This document shows positions 58,466 through 64,000 of a stretch of 64,000 bases of DNA, piece by piece. Location of the stretch: positions 30,781 to 94,780 of the forward strand of contig FWWN02000526.1 in NCBI GenBank assembly GCA_900175165.2, in the 5' to 3' direction. The first letter of the stretch is position 1. Each line of letters opens with the position of its first letter. The DNA comes from Rhizomucor pusillus (lineage: Eukaryota; Mucoromycota; Mucoromycetes; Mucorales; Lichtheimiaceae). The notes beneath the pieces were generated by a model. That model worked only from the letters and a program-made list of their open reading frames with translations. It was not told where the DNA came from and did no database searches. The position numbers and the translations under genes were made by a program.

Positions 58466-59459
58466 TTAATTATCTACAGTAAATTTCGATACAAAAGCGA
58501 GCAGTTCATTTCTGCTTGCAGCGTTGGTGGGCACCAAATGTCTATTAGAGCAACGTCACTTTAGCATTAAATTCTGCAAAAATAGCTTTTCCTAGTCAAG
58601 CAACTTACCCGCCAGGATGCTTGAATAGGACTGGATCTTGAAACGCCTCTGCCAATGCAAGCATGCGTTCAGGTACGATGAGGGTATCCGCCTCGCCAAC
58701 CATGTGGAAACTAGGGGTCTTTATTTTTTCCTGGAACAATGCTCGCGTGGCATCCTGCGAGTCAGGCTTGAATCCAGCCGAGATCACCGCAAACCGGAAC
58801 GCTGGATGTTTGAACTCTGCAGGTACCAAAGAGGGCATCAAATCCCGGTTTTCCAACAAACTTGCCATGACAGCGGCCAAACATGCACCTAATAAAATGT
58901 TCATGCATCAGTGAAATTGACAGCGGCGACTATATTTAGCGCAGAGTCATAACAACCTTGAGAGAACCCAAACACGCCGTCAAATGGTCCCTGTTCGATC
59001 AAGATTTTCTTGACATGTTCGATGGATTCTTTAAACCCTGCATAGTAGCCCTCTGCTGTGTTTGGATTGCTGGATACAGGGAACCACCAACCATACGGCT
59101 TAAGTTCTAGCCAATAAAAACGTTTAAGATATGGCAGAAACAAACGAAGAAGGAATAGCATACCTTCTGGAGCTTCAGGATCTGCGGCAGCGGCCCGGTG
59201 CGCCTCTGAGGTATACTTTGGATCGTCAATGACGTGAGGACCGGTAACATAGACTTTGCGATACAACGTCCCCATTTCCATGATTAGTATAAATCTAGTT
59301 TGGAAACATTTGCTAAGATCACTCGGTTCTCTCACCCATATCGGCTATCTTTTCGAGCTTCTTGCGTAGAACAGCTGTCTTTTTACGAAACACGGCACCA
59401 TTCTGAACCATGCCATGAAGGCACAGAATACGAAGCTTTGTACCACTGCTGCTGCTCAT
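58466..59459 (-). CDS. FSH1/OVCA2-type serine hydrolase
   Basis: Small alpha/beta hydrolase, substrate unknown (yeast FSH1-3 and human OVCA2 family; OVCA2 acts on long-chain esters). Exons (minus): 59336-59459, 59164-59253, 58957-59106, 58609-58888, 58466-58541; 239 residues. Start strand LRILCLHGMVQNGAVFRKKT; nucleophile elbow GVFGFSQGACLAAVMASLL (Ser of FSQGA) split by an intron; acid segment SFHMVGEADTLIVPERM; catalytic His in FKHPGGHLVPTN, the His being coded by the last exon. The second exon starts at VYVTGPHVI, chosen because G/TC completes a Val codon and matches the family's spacing. All motifs of the triad are present. Confidence 0.9.
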
Positions 59460-60577
59460 GTCTCAGGAACGCTGGTTCCGGCGAGGCGGATTAGAAATCA
59501 AATCAATTTTTGACAGGTTCAGGAACAACACTTTGTTGGTTTCAGATTCTGATTCCTATGTAGATATCACAAGTTTTAATTGGAATAATTGAGAGGATCA
59601 TATGCTGCAGTCTTTGTGTATGCTTGGATAGCACTCGAAATGGATTTCGGTTGCAAGCTGTTGTATTACGATTTATGTATCATATTCAACAGGCATGTAT
59701 CGGTTAAAACAGTATTGCATTTCCAAGAGAAAGGAGATAATTACGTGTGAGATCCTCAAGAGGACTGTGAAGGTGATCGTACAAGGATTTTATGCACTTT
59801 AGCCTGTACAAGACATTTTACCATTACTAGCTGCAAAGTGGTGCAACAAGTGCATACATAGCAAATGGAATAATTAGCCCAACAGAAAATGCTTACTTAT
59901 TTAGACACACGGTACGCTGTGATAGATGAGGTTGTTGGAAAAGCAACTCGTCCTTGCATGGTAAATCATCTAGAAACTACTGGGCACTTTTACATTTAGT
60001 CCTTAAACACAGCTAGCTGCGCAACAGTACTGTGAAATTTCAAGTATCAATTATACATGGCTGATGTTTGCCAGGAATGCTTAAACCATAGTCTTTCGGT
60101 GGCAAACACAGAATTCCCGCCAGGTGTTGCATTTAGTCTCAGGGCACTGTGCGCGGGTCTTGTTTACTGAAGCTCTCTCCGACAAGTCGCTTGTGAAATC
60201 AAGCTCGTGCGTGTCTTAAACAGTGAACTCAATTATTCAGGATACAATGGTACAACAGAGCGTAATCCTTGATACATGGATTGCATCCGAATTTGCCGAC
60301 AGCTCAGAGACGAGTAACGCGTGCTTGCCATACCGTCCCTGGCAAGAGACAAGCAACAAGCGATATGCGGGGCGCTGAAACTCCGTCCTTCTTTTGCTTT
60401 GCTGCCACCCGTCATACCGTGTCCTGTTTCCTCTCATCACGCTGTAAAGTTACATTCTGGTAAATCTTTTTGTCTAAACAGCAACAGTTATCTAAAGGCT
60501 CTGACCGAATAACTGTTCTTCCTTTTCCCCTGTCGGCTGCTTTGACAGGTTTGAGAGAGAGAATAACCTGGCCCTCA
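59460..60577. promoter_or_regulatory. Divergent intergenic region between the FSH1-type gene and kinesin-13
   Basis: About 1.1 kb without a supported coding exon. It should hold both promoters and perhaps a kinesin leader. No repeat or RNA gene seen. Confidence 0.4.
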
Positions 60578-63794
<3,217 letters not shown>

Positions 63795-64000
63795 AATACC
63801 CAACCACCCACCTCATTGTCTTAAACGTTCCTCCCAGCTACCTCCCAATTCCCGATCGCTTGTTTGTCTTCTTTCTTCTTCTTCTTGTATACCAGTTTGC
63901 ATCTTTACTTCGCTGCTCTTTCTTTCTTTATTTCTTTCTTTATTTCTTCTTTTTTTTTGGCGTCTTACATTCGACATTTATGATTCTTTTTTTTTTTTTT
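63795..64000. other. 3' flank of kinesin-13
   Basis: Pyrimidine-rich, with repeated ttctttctttatt units near 63920-63950 and long T runs up to the window edge; probable 3' UTR and terminator region, no gene. Confidence 0.4.

Overview
The window looks like nuclear chromosomal DNA from a filamentous early-diverging fungus, most likely Mucoromycota (inference). Genes are monocistronic, lie on both strands and have many short introns (mostly 50-90 nt, GT-AG, often with a CTAAC or CTGAC-like branch site). The gene set (DNA2, pyruvate carboxylase, eIF2B-alpha, elongin C, farnesyltransferase beta, RBBP4-type WD40, uL16m, kinesin-13) is fungal/opisthokont, and a GABA-B-like class C receptor, a C18orf21-like RNase MRP subunit and TMEM242 fit an early-diverging lineage better than an ascomycete. 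Exon models were built by hand from splice motifs, reading phase and conserved protein motifs. For the multi-exon genes that lie wholly inside the window and whose exons I list, the coding lengths are divisible by three.

Layout. 1-4.0 kb: DNA2 (minus, runs off the left edge). 4.4-14.06 kb: a decayed accessory zone holding an RTC4-like pseudogene, a decayed LAGLIDADG plus zinc-finger nuclease-like gene, a very decayed copy of the 3' end of pyruvate carboxylase, a better preserved second copy (87% identical), and a decayed Myb/HNH nuclease-like gene. 14.06-17.95 kb: the intact pyruvate carboxylase gene. 19.6-41.5 kb: a dense housekeeping region with KAR9/GAS2 microtubule protein, eIF2B-alpha, methyltransferase, elongin C, NagD-like phosphatase, TMEM242, C2H2 factor, SAM-HMG factor, C18orf21/Snm1-like protein, WWE-like protein, farnesyltransferase beta and RBBP4-type WD40. 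41.5-49.3 kb: a gene-poor desert with relics of a Tnp2-type transposase and a Crypton-like tyrosine recombinase. 49.3-63.8 kb: class C GPCR, bHLH factor, uL16m, Zn2Cys6 factor, FSH1-type hydrolase and SAM-kinesin-13.

Main discovery candidate. The downstream side of pyruvate carboxylase carries a stack of displaced copies of its own last 66 codons (biotin-carrier domain). Each copy sits next to a decayed gene resembling a homing endonuclease, and the two nuclease genes belong to unrelated classes (LAGLIDADG with zinc finger, and HNH with Myb). This is the architecture of unorthodox homing elements such as the HO-related WHO elements at FBA1 in yeasts: the element brings its own copy of the target gene's 3' end, keeps the host gene functional, and pushes the old 3' end outward to decay. 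Here the proposed host gene is PYC. The element interpretation is inference; the duplicated gene ends and nuclease motifs are read directly from the sequence.

A second window-wide oddity is the number of inferred GC-AG introns: six of about 83 introns in five genes.
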